The notes beneath the pieces are model-generated. The model was not told the origin of the DNA, searched no databases, and saw nothing but the letters and a program-made list of their open reading frames with translations. Shown piece by piece: positions 27,478 to 35,218 of a DNA stretch of 64,000 bases (position 1 is its first letter; every line of letters starts with the position of its first letter). The position numbers and the translations under genes were made by a program. Source of the stretch: Sneathiella aquimaris (GTDB taxonomy: Bacteria > Pseudomonadota > Alphaproteobacteria > Sneathiellales > Sneathiellaceae); NCBI RefSeq assembly GCF_026409565.1, contig NZ_CP112881.1, positions 1,411,501 through 1,475,500 of the forward strand. The letters run 5' to 3'.

Positions 27478-27879
27478 AAAAAATCTTTTGGCAATAATGA
27501 TACCGGTCACCATCGAGACGACAAAAACGGCAATCTTAGGGTCGGCGTAAGCAAGAGAGCTGACAGCTGGTCCCGGGCACAAACCCCCTATTCCCCAGCC
27601 AGCGCCAAATAAACCCGCGCCGACAAGCAGGCGGGCATCGATATCCTTTTTGCTGGGAAGGTGAAATTTCTCACCGAAAAATGGAATGGGACGCTTCAGC
27701 AGAAGTTTAAAGCTAACGACAGTTACCAGCACTGCTCCGCCCATAACGAAGGCGAGGCTGGGATCCCAGTTGCCGGTGATGTCGAGAAAACCGATGACTT
27801 TGCCCGGGCTCAGCATCCCAGAAATGGCGAGGCCCATACCAAATAGAACGCCGGAAATTGTTGCGATTATGTTGAACAT
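27466..27879 (-). CDS. YeeE/YedE-like half protein (DUF6691 type)
   Basis: A 137-residue membrane protein with about four segments. GVLFGMGLAISGMLSPGKVIGFLDI is the N-terminal block, and GAGWGIGGLCPGPAVSSLA holds the conserved Cys of the thiosulfate/sulfur-transport YeeE/YedE group. It pairs with the next upstream gene, which supplies the other half; together they equal one full-length YeeE. The start is 4 bases after that gene's stop. It probably moves a sulfur species across the inner membrane. Its 3' end overlaps psuG by 12 bases. Confidence 0.87.
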   Translation of the reverse strand: MFNIIATISGVLFGMGLAISGMLSPGKVIGFLDITGNWDPSLAFVMGGAVLVTVVSFKLLLKRPIPFFGEKFHLPSKKDIDARLLVGAGLFGAGWGIGGLCPGPAVSSLAYADPKIAVFVVSMVTGIIIAKRFFSNR

Positions 27880-27883
27880 TTGA

Positions 27884-28342
27884 TCAGCCTCCTACAGCGG
27901 TGCGAATAACGAAAACGACAATACCGGCAACAGCCATGAAGGTCAGGGTCGCAGCGATTGAGCGCACGGAGAGTCTGCCGATACCGCAGACCCCATGTCC
28001 GCTTGTGCATCCCCCTCCAACTTGCGTGCCGATACCGACCAGAAGTCCGCCAGCAATTAACGCGGCGAAGTGTAATTGGTCGGCAAATCCGTACGGGTTT
28101 AGGGAAATGTAGGAAATATCTCCCCCGATAATCGGATACAGAGCTGCGCCGCCGATTAATCCAAGCAGGAATAAAAGACGCCATTTTTTTTCTGGGTCCG
28201 AAGGTGGTACAAGGCCACCAATGATACCGCTAATACCTGCGATGCGGCCGCCGGCGAAGAGTAAGGTTGCGGAGATGCCGAGAACCAGACCTCCAGCGAG
28301 GGATAAGAAAGGTGTGAAATTTTCCACGATTAGATACTCCAT
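27884..28342 (-). CDS. YeeE/YedE family sulfur-transport half protein
   Basis: A 152-residue membrane protein of about four segments. LLFAGGRIAGISGIIGGL near residues 28-45 and GTQVGGGCTSGHGVCGIGRLS near 104-124 are the hallmarks, with conserved cysteines in the second. These cysteines line the sulfur pathway in thiosulfate-transporting YeeE. It is the N-terminal partner of the DUF6691 half protein that follows. Its first 13 bases overlap the 3' end of the SulP gene. The cluster has a persulfide-sensor-like repressor and a dioxygenase, so reactive sulfur is the likely cargo. Confidence 0.9.
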   Translation of the reverse strand: MEYLIVENFTPFLSLAGGLVLGISATLLFAGGRIAGISGIIGGLVPPSDPEKKWRLLFLLGLIGGAALYPIIGGDISYISLNPYGFADQLHFAALIAGGLLVGIGTQVGGGCTSGHGVCGIGRLSVRSIAATLTFMAVAGIVVFVIRTAVGG

Positions 28343-30090
28343 TCTGGATTGTTCAAGAGCGGGTTTCCTTTTTCAGAAAGAACTTTGAAGGCGTCATAGG
28401 TACTTAAAAACACCTGGATATTTTGATTGTGATTAAAGAAATCAGTTTGTTGCAAACGATCCATGACCGGCCCTTTGACTTCGGCAAAATGCAATATCAC
28501 CCCGCCGTCAGAAAGTTCTTTCTGAACCATCTCCAACGTATGTAGGGCACTGCCGTCAATCGTGTTAATCGCACTGCAAATCAACAGGACGTCCGTGATT
28601 TCCTTGTTTGCGGCTACTTCGGAAAGCAGGAAGGTTTCAAGATAGGTTGCGTTGGCAAAAAACAGGCTTTCATCAATCCTGACAGCCAGTAGATGGGGAT
28701 AGGTTTTCACTTTGTGGCGTTTTATGTTTCTAAAATGCTCGGTATTATCAACCTGACCCACCACGGCAATGTGAGGGCGACTGCTTCGCCAGAAATGTAG
28801 AAGCAATGACATTCCAATTCCAATGGTCAGGCCCGTTTCAATCCCAAGCAGCAGTACCGAAACAAAGGTGACGCCTTCCGCAATCCCGTCGGCTTTATCA
28901 TAGCGGAGATTTTTTAAGAAGCCTTTCACATCCACCAGATCCAGAATGGCAACCAGAATGATGGCCGCCAAGACTGTTTTGGGCACGAAATAGAAGAGGG
29001 GTGTGAAAAAAGCGAGGGTCATTGCGATCAGGAGCGCTGTTATAATTGCAGCTCCCTGCGTATTGGCACCAGCGGCAAAATTGACAACGGATCGGCTGAA
29101 GCCGCCACAAACTGGACTGCCCCCGGTGAAGCCTGAACCTAGATTTGCAAATCCAAGACCCAACGCTTCCTGATTGACGTTCAGTTTTTGGCGGCGTCTG
29201 GCGGCCAGCACTTTGGCAATTGCCACACTCTCTACGTAACTGATCAAGGTAATCAGCAGGGCAGAGGGGAGGAGGTCCGAGACCAAACCAGCGGAAAAAT
29301 CCGGGACCTGAAAGGCAGGAATGCCTTCCGGGATCAAGCCAATGATGGGTACCGCCGCGGTTTCGCTAAGATCAAAGGCCATCACGGTGAAGGTGGTAAG
29401 GATCAGGACGATAAGCGGCCCGGTTTTGGATAAGCCTTGTGCAAATGGATCCAGTGCTGGAATTTTTCTTAAAAGCGCTTCGAGATATTTGCGGAAAATA
29501 TACAGCAGAACCATACTGAATAACCCGATGGCCAGGGTTGTAGCATTGATACCGTTTATTGTGTTTGATATGCCGTTTGGCGAGAATAAATCGAAAAAAT
29601 GAAGCCGTTCGCTGAGCCCTGAAAACGGCGTAAGCTGACTAAATGCAATCATAAGAGCAGCGGCGCTGGTGAAACCCGCCATAACAGGGTGACTTAGAAA
29701 TTCCGTCAGGAAACCCAGCTTCAAGACGCCGATAATCAGAAAGCACAAGGCAATCAAGACAGAAAGAACAAGGGCCGCGGAAAGGTAATCGCTACTCCCT
29801 TGCTCTGCAATTGTCGATAAGGCATAGGCCACCATAAGGGACGCGACAGCCACCGGCCCAACGGCGAGTGTCCGGCTACTGCCAAAAAAAGCATACAGAA
29901 TGGGCGGTGCAATACTGGCGTATAAGCCAACTTCAGGAGGGAGGCCGGCAAGAGCCGAATAGGCCATGGCTTGGGGGATCAACAGAATTGCAGTAATAAT
30001 ACCAGCTGACAAGTCCCCGCTGAATGTGCTGATGGAATAGTTCCGGCCCCAATCCAGAATAGGCAAAAAGCGGGTTAATGAGACAGTCAC
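28330..30090 (-). CDS. SulP family anion permease with STAS domain
   Basis: A 586-residue protein. It has about eleven to twelve membrane segments after LLIPQAMAYSALAGLPPEVGLYAS, the SulP signature, and a C-terminal STAS domain (from about residue 440; ICSAINTIDGSALHTLEMV). It would carry sulfate or a related anion. The GTG at 30090 is chosen because it overlaps the repressor stop (GTGA) and has GAGGA nine bases before; the open frame runs 7 codons further. The operon context with repressor and YeeE halves suggests export or import of a sulfur oxyanion formed in persulfide oxidation. Confidence 0.9.
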   Translation of the reverse strand: MTVSLTRFLPILDWGRNYSISTFSGDLSAGIITAILLIPQAMAYSALAGLPPEVGLYASIAPPILYAFFGSSRTLAVGPVAVASLMVAYALSTIAEQGSSDYLSAALVLSVLIALCFLIIGVLKLGFLTEFLSHPVMAGFTSAAALMIAFSQLTPFSGLSERLHFFDLFSPNGISNTINGINATTLAIGLFSMVLLYIFRKYLEALLRKIPALDPFAQGLSKTGPLIVLILTTFTVMAFDLSETAAVPIIGLIPEGIPAFQVPDFSAGLVSDLLPSALLITLISYVESVAIAKVLAARRRQKLNVNQEALGLGFANLGSGFTGGSPVCGGFSRSVVNFAAGANTQGAAIITALLIAMTLAFFTPLFYFVPKTVLAAIILVAILDLVDVKGFLKNLRYDKADGIAEGVTFVSVLLLGIETGLTIGIGMSLLLHFWRSSRPHIAVVGQVDNTEHFRNIKRHKVKTYPHLLAVRIDESLFFANATYLETFLLSEVAANKEITDVLLICSAINTIDGSALHTLEMVQKELSDGGVILHFAEVKGPVMDRLQQTDFFNHNQNIQVFLSTYDAFKVLSEKGNPLLNNPEWSI

Positions 30091-30395
30091 TGGGAAATAT
30101 CCTCTGAACAATAAAGGTCATAAAGTGTGGCGATCACATTTTTTGCCTCATCCCCCTCAAGGGAATAGAAAATAGTCTGCCCCTCTCTTCTGGTTTTAAC
30201 CAATCCATCTTTTCTAAGAAGGGACAGCTGTTGAGACACAGAAGAGGGGCGCATTTGTAAAATGCTTGCAAGGTCACTGACCGAGCGCTCCGTATCAGCC
30301 ATCTGACAAAGGAGCATAAGCCGTGTTTCACTCGACAACGCTTTCATCAAGGTACTGGCACGCTGCGCGGCAAATTTCATATTTTCAATATTCAT
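30087..30395 (-). CDS. ArsR-family repressor, BigR/SqrR-like persulfide sensor
   Basis: A 102-residue winged-helix protein. RLMLLCQMADTERSVSDLASIL is helix 2-3, and MRPSSVSQQLSLLRKDGLVKTRREGQTIFYSL is the recognition helix and wing. C30 (LLCQM) and C96 (LYCSE) stand where the two sensing cysteines of BigR, SqrR and YgaV are, and no ArsR metal site (ELCVC) is present. So it should form a disulfide or polysulfide link with sulfane sulfur and leave DNA. It is the first gene of the reverse-strand sulfur operon and divergent from the dioxygenase. Confidence 0.88.
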   Translation of the reverse strand: MNIENMKFAAQRASTLMKALSSETRLMLLCQMADTERSVSDLASILQMRPSSVSQQLSLLRKDGLVKTRREGQTIFYSLEGDEAKNVIATLYDLYCSEDISQ

Positions 30396-30409
30396 ACTTG
30401 TTTATCTAC

Positions 30410-30426
30410 ATATATACAGATATATA
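30410..30426. promoter_or_regulatory. AT-rich dyad in the divergent sulfur promoter
   Basis: ATATAT-ACAG-ATATAT (30410-30425) is a near-symmetric AT-rich dyad, 15-31 bases before the repressor start and 66-82 before the dioxygenase start. BigR/SqrR sites are also AT-rich dyads. It may be the shared operator. It could also be a -10 region for either promoter. Confidence 0.45.
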
Positions 30427-30491
30427 GTCAATATGAAAATTTTGGCGATCTGATCATGGATTGTCAGGGACAACCCAGAATGAGGTGCAAA

Positions 30492-31352
30492 ATGAAGCCG
30501 ATCGTGACAGCTTTTTTCCATGAGCCAACGTTTACGGTAACGTATGTGGTCACAGATGGTTCGTCGGGCCAATGTGCAATTATTGACAGTGTCTTGGATT
30601 ATGATCCAAAATCCGGTCGGACGGACACGGAAACCGCTGATGCTATCGTCGATTTCATTAAAAAAGAAGGGATGACTGTCGACTGGATCCTTGAAACCCA
30701 TGTCCATGCGGATCACTTGACCGCTGCGCCGTATTTAAAGGAAAAACTGGGCGGGGCAATCGGTATCGGTGCGGCGGTAACGAAAGTGCAGGCCGTGTTT
30801 ACCGGTGTGTTTAACGTGGCGAATGAAGTTCCGACAGACGGCTCACAATTTGATCAATTGCTGGCGGATGGCGAAACGATTTCCTGTGGGCAGATGGCCA
30901 TAAAAACAATCTCCGTTCCGGGGCATACTCCGGCCTGTGTCGCCTATGAAATTGGCGATGCCGTTTTTGTGGGGGATACTTTGTTTATGCCAGATTTTGG
31001 TACGGCCCGATGTGATTTCCCAGGGGGCGATGCCAAGGCCCTTTACAATTCAATCCGAAAAATCCTGTCTCTGCCTGGCGATACACGACTGTTTATGTGC
31101 CACGACTATGCACCCGATGGGCGAGACTATGTCTGGGAAACAACTGTCGCAGAGCAAAACGCAAAGAACATTCATATCAGCGAAGGTGTCTCACAAGAGG
31201 AATTTGTCAAAATGCGGGAGGCCAGAGATAAAGAGCTGAGCATGCCCGTTCTAATCATACCGTCCGTACAGGTAAATATTCGGGCAGGGCATATGCCGCT
31301 TCCTGAAGGAAATGGCACGCGCTACCTGAAAGTACCAATCAACCAGCTTTAA
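30492..31352 (+). CDS. ETHE1/Blh-like persulfide dioxygenase (MBL fold)
   Basis: A 286-residue metallo-beta-lactamase fold protein. The metal motif THVHADHL places ligands at H70, H72, D74 and H75, with later ligands in PGHTPAC, VGDTLF and MCHDY. PDFGTARCDFPGGDA is the hallmark of persulfide dioxygenases, so it should oxidise glutathione persulfide to sulfite with Fe(II). The ATG at 30492 follows GAGGTG at good distance; ATGs at 30456 and 30480 are poorer. It is divergent from the ArsR repressor and the sulfur transporter genes. No sulfide:quinone reductase is in view. Confidence 0.9.
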   Translation: MKPIVTAFFHEPTFTVTYVVTDGSSGQCAIIDSVLDYDPKSGRTDTETADAIVDFIKKEGMTVDWILETHVHADHLTAAPYLKEKLGGAIGIGAAVTKVQAVFTGVFNVANEVPTDGSQFDQLLADGETISCGQMAIKTISVPGHTPACVAYEIGDAVFVGDTLFMPDFGTARCDFPGGDAKALYNSIRKILSLPGDTRLFMCHDYAPDGRDYVWETTVAEQNAKNIHISEGVSQEEFVKMREARDKELSMPVLIIPSVQVNIRAGHMPLPEGNGTRYLKVPINQL

Positions 31353-31430
31353 GGAGCATTGCTGTCAGCCACAGAAATCAGAATGTTGGCATTCGCTGGC
31401 ACCATTGGAAATCGTTGGAGTGAGGTCGGG

Positions 31431-31460
31431 GCCTGCATGAATTGCAGGCTCCTTTTCTTT
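31431..31460 (+). terminator. intrinsic terminator after persulfide dioxygenase
   Basis: Perfect 7-bp stem GCCTGCA (31431-31437) and TGCAGGC (31443-31449) with loop TGAAT, then TCCTTTTCTTT. It lies 79 bases after the dioxygenase stop. The rest of the gap to 31597 holds nothing I can support. Confidence 0.6.
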
Positions 31461-31597
31461 GGTGCGTATCTTTTAGGATCAACAGATAGGGGCTTTGGGT
31501 TCCACTTGTCGCGGGTGGCAATCGGTGCCCATAGGCTATGCCTTGAAAGAAAGGCTGATCCGCCTTGCATGGTTTGAATAATCAGGCGCGGGATGGT

Positions 31598-32833
31598 CTA
31601 GTTGCGGTCAGCCACACGAACGAGGTTGCCGGTGCCCGCTGAAACAACAAAGCATGTCATTGATTTACGCTCAAGTGCCTTGCATAGATTGCGGGCGCCC
31701 TGTTCGTTAAAGCCGACCATCTGGGCGCGGTAAATGGCGGTGCCATTTTGTGTCACGCGTTGGATGTTGAACTGACCGTTATCAAGCAAGCCATTGCTTA
31801 GCCTGTTTGCTTTGTTAAGCTGACTGCGGGCTTTGTCTGCGCGGGAAAATGCGCCGACCTGAATACCCCAGGTTCCTTCGCCAATCGCTGTTTTCTTAAT
31901 CGCGGCGACAGTGCCCGGTGTATCAATATTGCTTCTGGCAATCTGAACTGCAGGTTTGCTTTTATGGGACGTTCCCAATGCAATCCGCAAGGGTCTGGTT
32001 GTTGGCGTGGGTATGGTTGTTGGATATATGGTTTCGATCTTGGTGAAGCCTTTATCCAATAGCTTTTTCATGTGACGGTCGCGGCTTTTGGCGGAGCGCC
32101 CACCAAAAACGACACCGATCAATCGATTGCGTCCACGCTTTGCTGAGGCAACCAGATTAAAGCCAGAGGCCCGGATATACCCGGTTTTAATTCCATCGGC
32201 ACCTTTGTATTTTCCGAGCAGGTTGTTGTGATTTTTATAGGCCTTGCCTTTATAATCAAACTTCTGCAGTGACAGGTAATTGTAATAATGCGGAAAGTCG
32301 TGAATCATGGCAGCGCCAAGGATAGCCATATCCCGTGCGGTGCTTTTTTGACGACGATTGGGCAGGCCGCTTGCATTTCTAAAAGAAGTGCGCTGCATGC
32401 CTAGCTTCCGCGCTTTTTCCGTCATTTTACGAGCAAATGCAGCCTCTGTGGGCGCCATCGCCTCAGCAAGAACGGTAGCTGCGTCATTGGCTGATTTTGT
32501 GATAAGACCGAAAACGGCGTCCCGCACGCTGATGCGGCCGCCTCTTTTCAGGCCTAGCTTTGTGGGCGCTTGCCCTTCAGCCCGCTTGGAGACGACTAAC
32601 ATCTGGTCAAAGCGCAGCTGTCCTCGATCCAGGGCTTCGAAAGTCATGTAGAGTGTCATGATTTTCGTCAACGATGCCGGGTAAAGTTTCTTGTCAGCAT
32701 TTCGAGAATAGATAACCTGGCCGGTGCGGCTGTCCATAACGACTGAGGCGTAACGTGCAAGGGTGTCGCCAGGGAACAATGTAATCGCGAGCAGAATGAG
32801 TGCAAGGGTCGACAATAGTGCTTTGTTGATCAT
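31598..32833 (-). CDS. D-alanyl-D-alanine carboxypeptidase with SPOR domain
   Basis: A 411-residue penicillin-binding protein of the DacA/PBP5 group. From the ATG at 32833 a signal peptide ends near TLA-RYA (residues 1-26). The active Ser and Lys are S54 and K57 (PASLTK), SxN is SAND near 111, and KTG is in DGIKTGYIRAS. A SPOR domain fills the C-terminal 75 residues (GTWGIQVGAFSRADKARSQL) and would bind denuded septal peptidoglycan. The longer open frame starting at 32929 would hide the signal peptide and is rejected; a GGGGGA site precedes the chosen ATG. Confidence 0.9.
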   Translation of the reverse strand: MINKALLSTLALILLAITLFPGDTLARYASVVMDSRTGQVIYSRNADKKLYPASLTKIMTLYMTFEALDRGQLRFDQMLVVSKRAEGQAPTKLGLKRGGRISVRDAVFGLITKSANDAATVLAEAMAPTEAAFARKMTEKARKLGMQRTSFRNASGLPNRRQKSTARDMAILGAAMIHDFPHYYNYLSLQKFDYKGKAYKNHNNLLGKYKGADGIKTGYIRASGFNLVASAKRGRNRLIGVVFGGRSAKSRDRHMKKLLDKGFTKIETIYPTTIPTPTTRPLRIALGTSHKSKPAVQIARSNIDTPGTVAAIKKTAIGEGTWGIQVGAFSRADKARSQLNKANRLSNGLLDNGQFNIQRVTQNGTAIYRAQMVGFNEQGARNLCKALERKSMTCFVVSAGTGNLVRVADRN

Positions 32834-33169
32834 CTTGGATCCCCCGCCCTTTTTTTGACGTAATTCACTCATACGGTCGAAAATGCAATTCTGTGTGTAC
32901 TGTTCACTCAAGGAAAACCTACTTTTCATTGCTTGACCGGCTAAAATCGAACTTTTTTGTCGTTATAACTCTAGAGTGTAAAAAAAGAAGCGAATCATGT
33001 CTACCAAAATCGGAAAAAACATTTAGATTCATGGTCAAACACAAACTTTCTAAGAAATTATCTCATATCCAGAATAATTGAATATTTGCTGAACGGTCAT
33101 ATAGTATCCGTTCAAGGTTAATAAGTCGTAAGTGCACATCGAGATCATTCCAGTCGATAAGAGGCGAAA
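32834..33169. other. 336-base intergenic region with divergent promoters
   Basis: No gene is seen between the divergent carboxypeptidase and lipoprotein genes. On the plus strand a TTGAAT and TATAGT pair with 16-base spacing sits inside a 7-bp inverted repeat (see 33078-33114). The rest is AT-rich without a clear structure. Confidence 0.5.
33078..33114 (+). promoter_or_regulatory. promoter with inverted repeat around the -10 box
   Basis: TTGAAT (33078-33083), 16 bases, then TATAGT (33100-33105). TGAACGG (33090-33096) and CCGTTCA (33108-33114) are perfect 7-bp arms that flank the -10 box. This geometry suits a repressor. Motifs are seen; activity is inferred. Confidence 0.5.
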
Positions 33170-33847
33170 TTGAAGCGAAAAATTCTAGGCATTTTAGGAG
33201 CAATGGTTCTGAGTGGATGCACAGCCAATGGCGGTACGGACAATCCGCTTGTCCGGCCATTCCAGTATTTTTCATATCTAAATGGCGATGATATTCGAAA
33301 TAGCTGCACTGATGGCAGCGACTCTCGTTATCGCCTCGTTTTTAACGGTTTATATGAACAGCAGGTGCGAACATATGATATCCGTCAGCCGGCAAATGCT
33401 AGAACGGGCGTTCAGACGACCCGTGTGTTTGCCCGTGGAATTGGCGCCAACTTTTCAATTGGCAGGGATGGGATCGACTTTCAGGGAACGTCGAACAGCA
33501 CCGAGGTTCTGACCTATGATGATCTATTGGCGATCGATAAGGCGTTAATTGAGGCAGGTTTTGAGCGTCCCAGTTTGGATGGCCAGATTTTACACTCAGA
33601 TGAGTTTTATTGGATCGCCATGGTTTGCAGGTCCGGGGCGTTCAAGTATTTTGCCTGGACAAAGGATATGGTCGATATAGAGGGGCTCCCTCTATTGGAA
33701 GCAGTTTCGCGGAAAGACCTAACTGATATTGAGCCGGTTCCAATTCGTGAGCCGATCATTCATGACAGGGGCGGTCGCAATCAGGTTGGGTTGGAAGGTG
33801 GTAGTTATTTTTCACTAGAGGTGGGTGATAACGGTTTGAAGCTTTAG
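33170..33847 (+). CDS. putative lipoprotein, function unknown
   Basis: A 225-residue protein that starts at a TTG with AGAGG five bases before. The start is supported by a full lipoprotein signal: MKRKILGILGAMVLSGC, lipobox LSGC with the modified Cys at position 17. The next ATG would fall inside that signal. The mature part has GDDIRNSCTDGSDSRYRLVFNGLYEQQVRTYD and one further Cys (VCRSGAF), which may pair with the first. I do not recognise a family. It would sit in the inner leaflet of the outer membrane or in the inner membrane. Confidence 0.75.
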   Translation: MKRKILGILGAMVLSGCTANGGTDNPLVRPFQYFSYLNGDDIRNSCTDGSDSRYRLVFNGLYEQQVRTYDIRQPANARTGVQTTRVFARGIGANFSIGRDGIDFQGTSNSTEVLTYDDLLAIDKALIEAGFERPSLDGQILHSDEFYWIAMVCRSGAFKYFAWTKDMVDIEGLPLLEAVSRKDLTDIEPVPIREPIIHDRGGRNQVGLEGGSYFSLEVGDNGLKL

Positions 33848-33941
33848 AAAGTGAGTTGTTTATATCGCTTGTGCAAATTTTTTTCGAGTTGTTTTGATTG
33901 ATGATGAAAAAAATTCATATAAAACAATAGATTAGATATTA

Positions 33942-33956
33942 TTGTGCGCTGCACAA
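33942..33956. promoter_or_regulatory. TGC-rich dyad upstream of phasin promoter
   Basis: TTGTGC-GCT-GCACAA is a perfect 6-bp inverted repeat just upstream of the phasin -35 box. It has the TGC/GCA make-up of PhaR sites as I recall them from Paracoccus and Rhodobacter. A PhaR role is inference. Confidence 0.5.
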
Positions 33957-33962
33957 AAAGTA

Positions 33963-33992
33963 TTGACAAAACAGGTTTATTGAATATATAAA
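33963..33992 (+). promoter_or_regulatory. sigma-70-like promoter of phasin gene
   Basis: A perfect TTGACA (33963-33968) is followed by 16 bases and TATATA (33985-33990); TATAAA overlaps at 18. The transcript would start near 33997, giving a leader of about 50 bases with AAAGG before the ATG at 34048. Confidence 0.7.
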
Positions 33993-34002
33993 TAGCACAT
34001 TG

Positions 34003-34016
34003 TTGCAGTGCAGCAT
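34003..34016. promoter_or_regulatory. second TGC-rich site at the phasin start point
   Basis: TTGCAGTGCAGCAT repeats TGCAG and TGCAGC just after the likely transcription start. With the dyad at 33942-33956 it brackets the promoter, the arrangement expected for a repressor such as PhaR. Confidence 0.4.
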
Positions 34017-34047
34017 GATTTGAGATGTAACCTGAAAGGTCAAACAA

Positions 34048-34623
34048 ATGAGCAACACAACTACTAAAGCGAAAACAGCAACGACTGCTAAAAAAGAAGC
34101 TGCTGATATCACAAAAGATTTTGAAGTCCTGATGACTGCGAACCGCAAGACATTACAGGACGCCTTTAAGTCCGGTACAGACGCCGCAGAAAGCGCGTTT
34201 AAATCAGGTAGTGAAGCTTTCAAAGCAAACTACGAAAAAGCTGTAAAAGACGGCAAGGCAAACGTTGAAAAAGCCACCAAATCTCTAAGCGAAGTTCCTT
34301 TTTACGATGCTGAAGGATCAGAATCCTTCATGAAAGTTGGAGCAACTGCTGTTGAGAAAGGCGAAAAGATTAGTGCAGAAATCGTAGAATTCAGCACTGA
34401 GCAAGTATCTGAGTATTTCTCTGTAACGCGTTCCTTGATTGAAGCTGAAGACGTTCAGAAAGCAATTGAATTGCAATCTGAGTACGCTCGCAGTTCAGTA
34501 GAAACCTATGTCAGTGAATTTGGCAAACTGAACTCAATGTTCGTTGATGCCGCCAAAACTGTTATGGAACCATTTGGCGCACAGTATGCAGCCAATATGG
34601 ACAAGTTCCTGAACCGCGCATAA
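34048..34623 (+). CDS. phasin family protein
   Basis: A 191-residue, Ala/Lys/Glu-rich, largely helical protein without signal peptide. The repeats DAFKSGTDAAESAFKSGSEAFKANYEKAVK around residues 38-68 and the C-terminal LQSEYARSSVETYVSEFGKLNSMFVDAAKTVMEPF are typical of the Phasin_2 family. Such proteins coat polyhydroxyalkanoate granules. Its first 20 residues are basic, as in several alphaproteobacterial phasins. It has a strong consensus promoter and terminator of its own, so it is probably highly expressed. No phaC or phaZ is in the window. Confidence 0.9.
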   Translation: MSNTTTKAKTATTAKKEAADITKDFEVLMTANRKTLQDAFKSGTDAAESAFKSGSEAFKANYEKAVKDGKANVEKATKSLSEVPFYDAEGSESFMKVGATAVEKGEKISAEIVEFSTEQVSEYFSVTRSLIEAEDVQKAIELQSEYARSSVETYVSEFGKLNSMFVDAAKTVMEPFGAQYAANMDKFLNRA

Positions 34624-34654
34624 ATCAGACTAAATCAGTTCTATCATCTCACAG

Positions 34655-34682
34655 AAAGGCCCGGCTTGTCCGGGCCTTTTTT
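34655..34682 (+). terminator. strong intrinsic terminator after phasin gene
   Basis: Perfect 10-bp stem AAAGGCCCGG (34655-34664) and CCGGGCCTTT (34670-34679) with a 5-base loop, then a T-run. It lies 32 bases after the phasin stop. Confidence 0.92.
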
Positions 34683-34858
34683 GCTGTTTGATCGACATCA
34701 ACAATGAAAAATAATGACGAAAACCGCCAAAAAATAAAAAAATACAAAATTCCTTTAGGACAATTCATCATTTTTTTTGAATTTCCTGCTATGATCTCTA
34801 ACTATGTATAGAGGGGCAAAGTAACGAGTCATCTGAAATAGGATAAAAAATACCGGAA

Positions 34859-35218
34859 ATGAAGTATACCAGTTCGCTGATTAAAATGACGGATGATACG
34901 GATGGCAATAACAATGGTGGGGATGCGGACACTGGGGTTGTTACCAAGACCAAACCGAAAACAAAGAAACCATCAATGTGGCGCGTCCTGTTGTTAAACG
35001 ATGACTATACACCGATGGAGTTTGTCGTGTTCGTGTTGCAGCGCTTTTTTGGAATGGACGAGCAGACCGCCGCACAGGTAATGCTGCACGTCCATCATAA
35101 AGGTGTCGGGAATTGTGGTGTTTTCCCGTATGAAGTCGCTGAAACAAAAGTAGCCCAGGTAATTGATTTCGCACGCGAAAATCAACATCCTCTTCAATGT
35201 ACAATGGAGAAAGAATAG
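34859..35218 (+). CDS. clpS: ATP-dependent Clp protease adaptor ClpS
   Basis: An N-end-rule adaptor that feeds proteins with bulky N-terminal residues to ClpAP. A charged tail of about 37 residues precedes the core, [24 protein letters not shown]; the [10 protein letters not shown] motif lines the N-degron pocket. [25 protein letters not shown] is the rest of the core. The start could be the second ATG at 34886, giving a shorter tail. Its stop shares one base with the GTG of clpA (TAGTG), a classical clpS-clpA pair. Confidence 0.94.
   Translation: MKYTSSLIKMTDDTDGNNNGGDADTGVVTKTKPKTKKPSMWRVLLLNDDYTPMEFVVFVLQRFFGMDEQTAAQVMLHVHHKGVGNCGVFPYEVAETKVAQVIDFARENQHPLQCTMEKE

Noticed and set aside
28330-30111. 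SulP start at the ATG at 30111
   Set aside because: It would overlap the repressor gene by 25 bases; the GTG at 30090 makes a standard 4-bp overlap and has a ribosome site.
31349-31577. Open frames of 72-73 codons on both strands after the persulfide dioxygenase
   Set aside because: No ribosome site, no family resemblance, and one covers the terminator hairpin.
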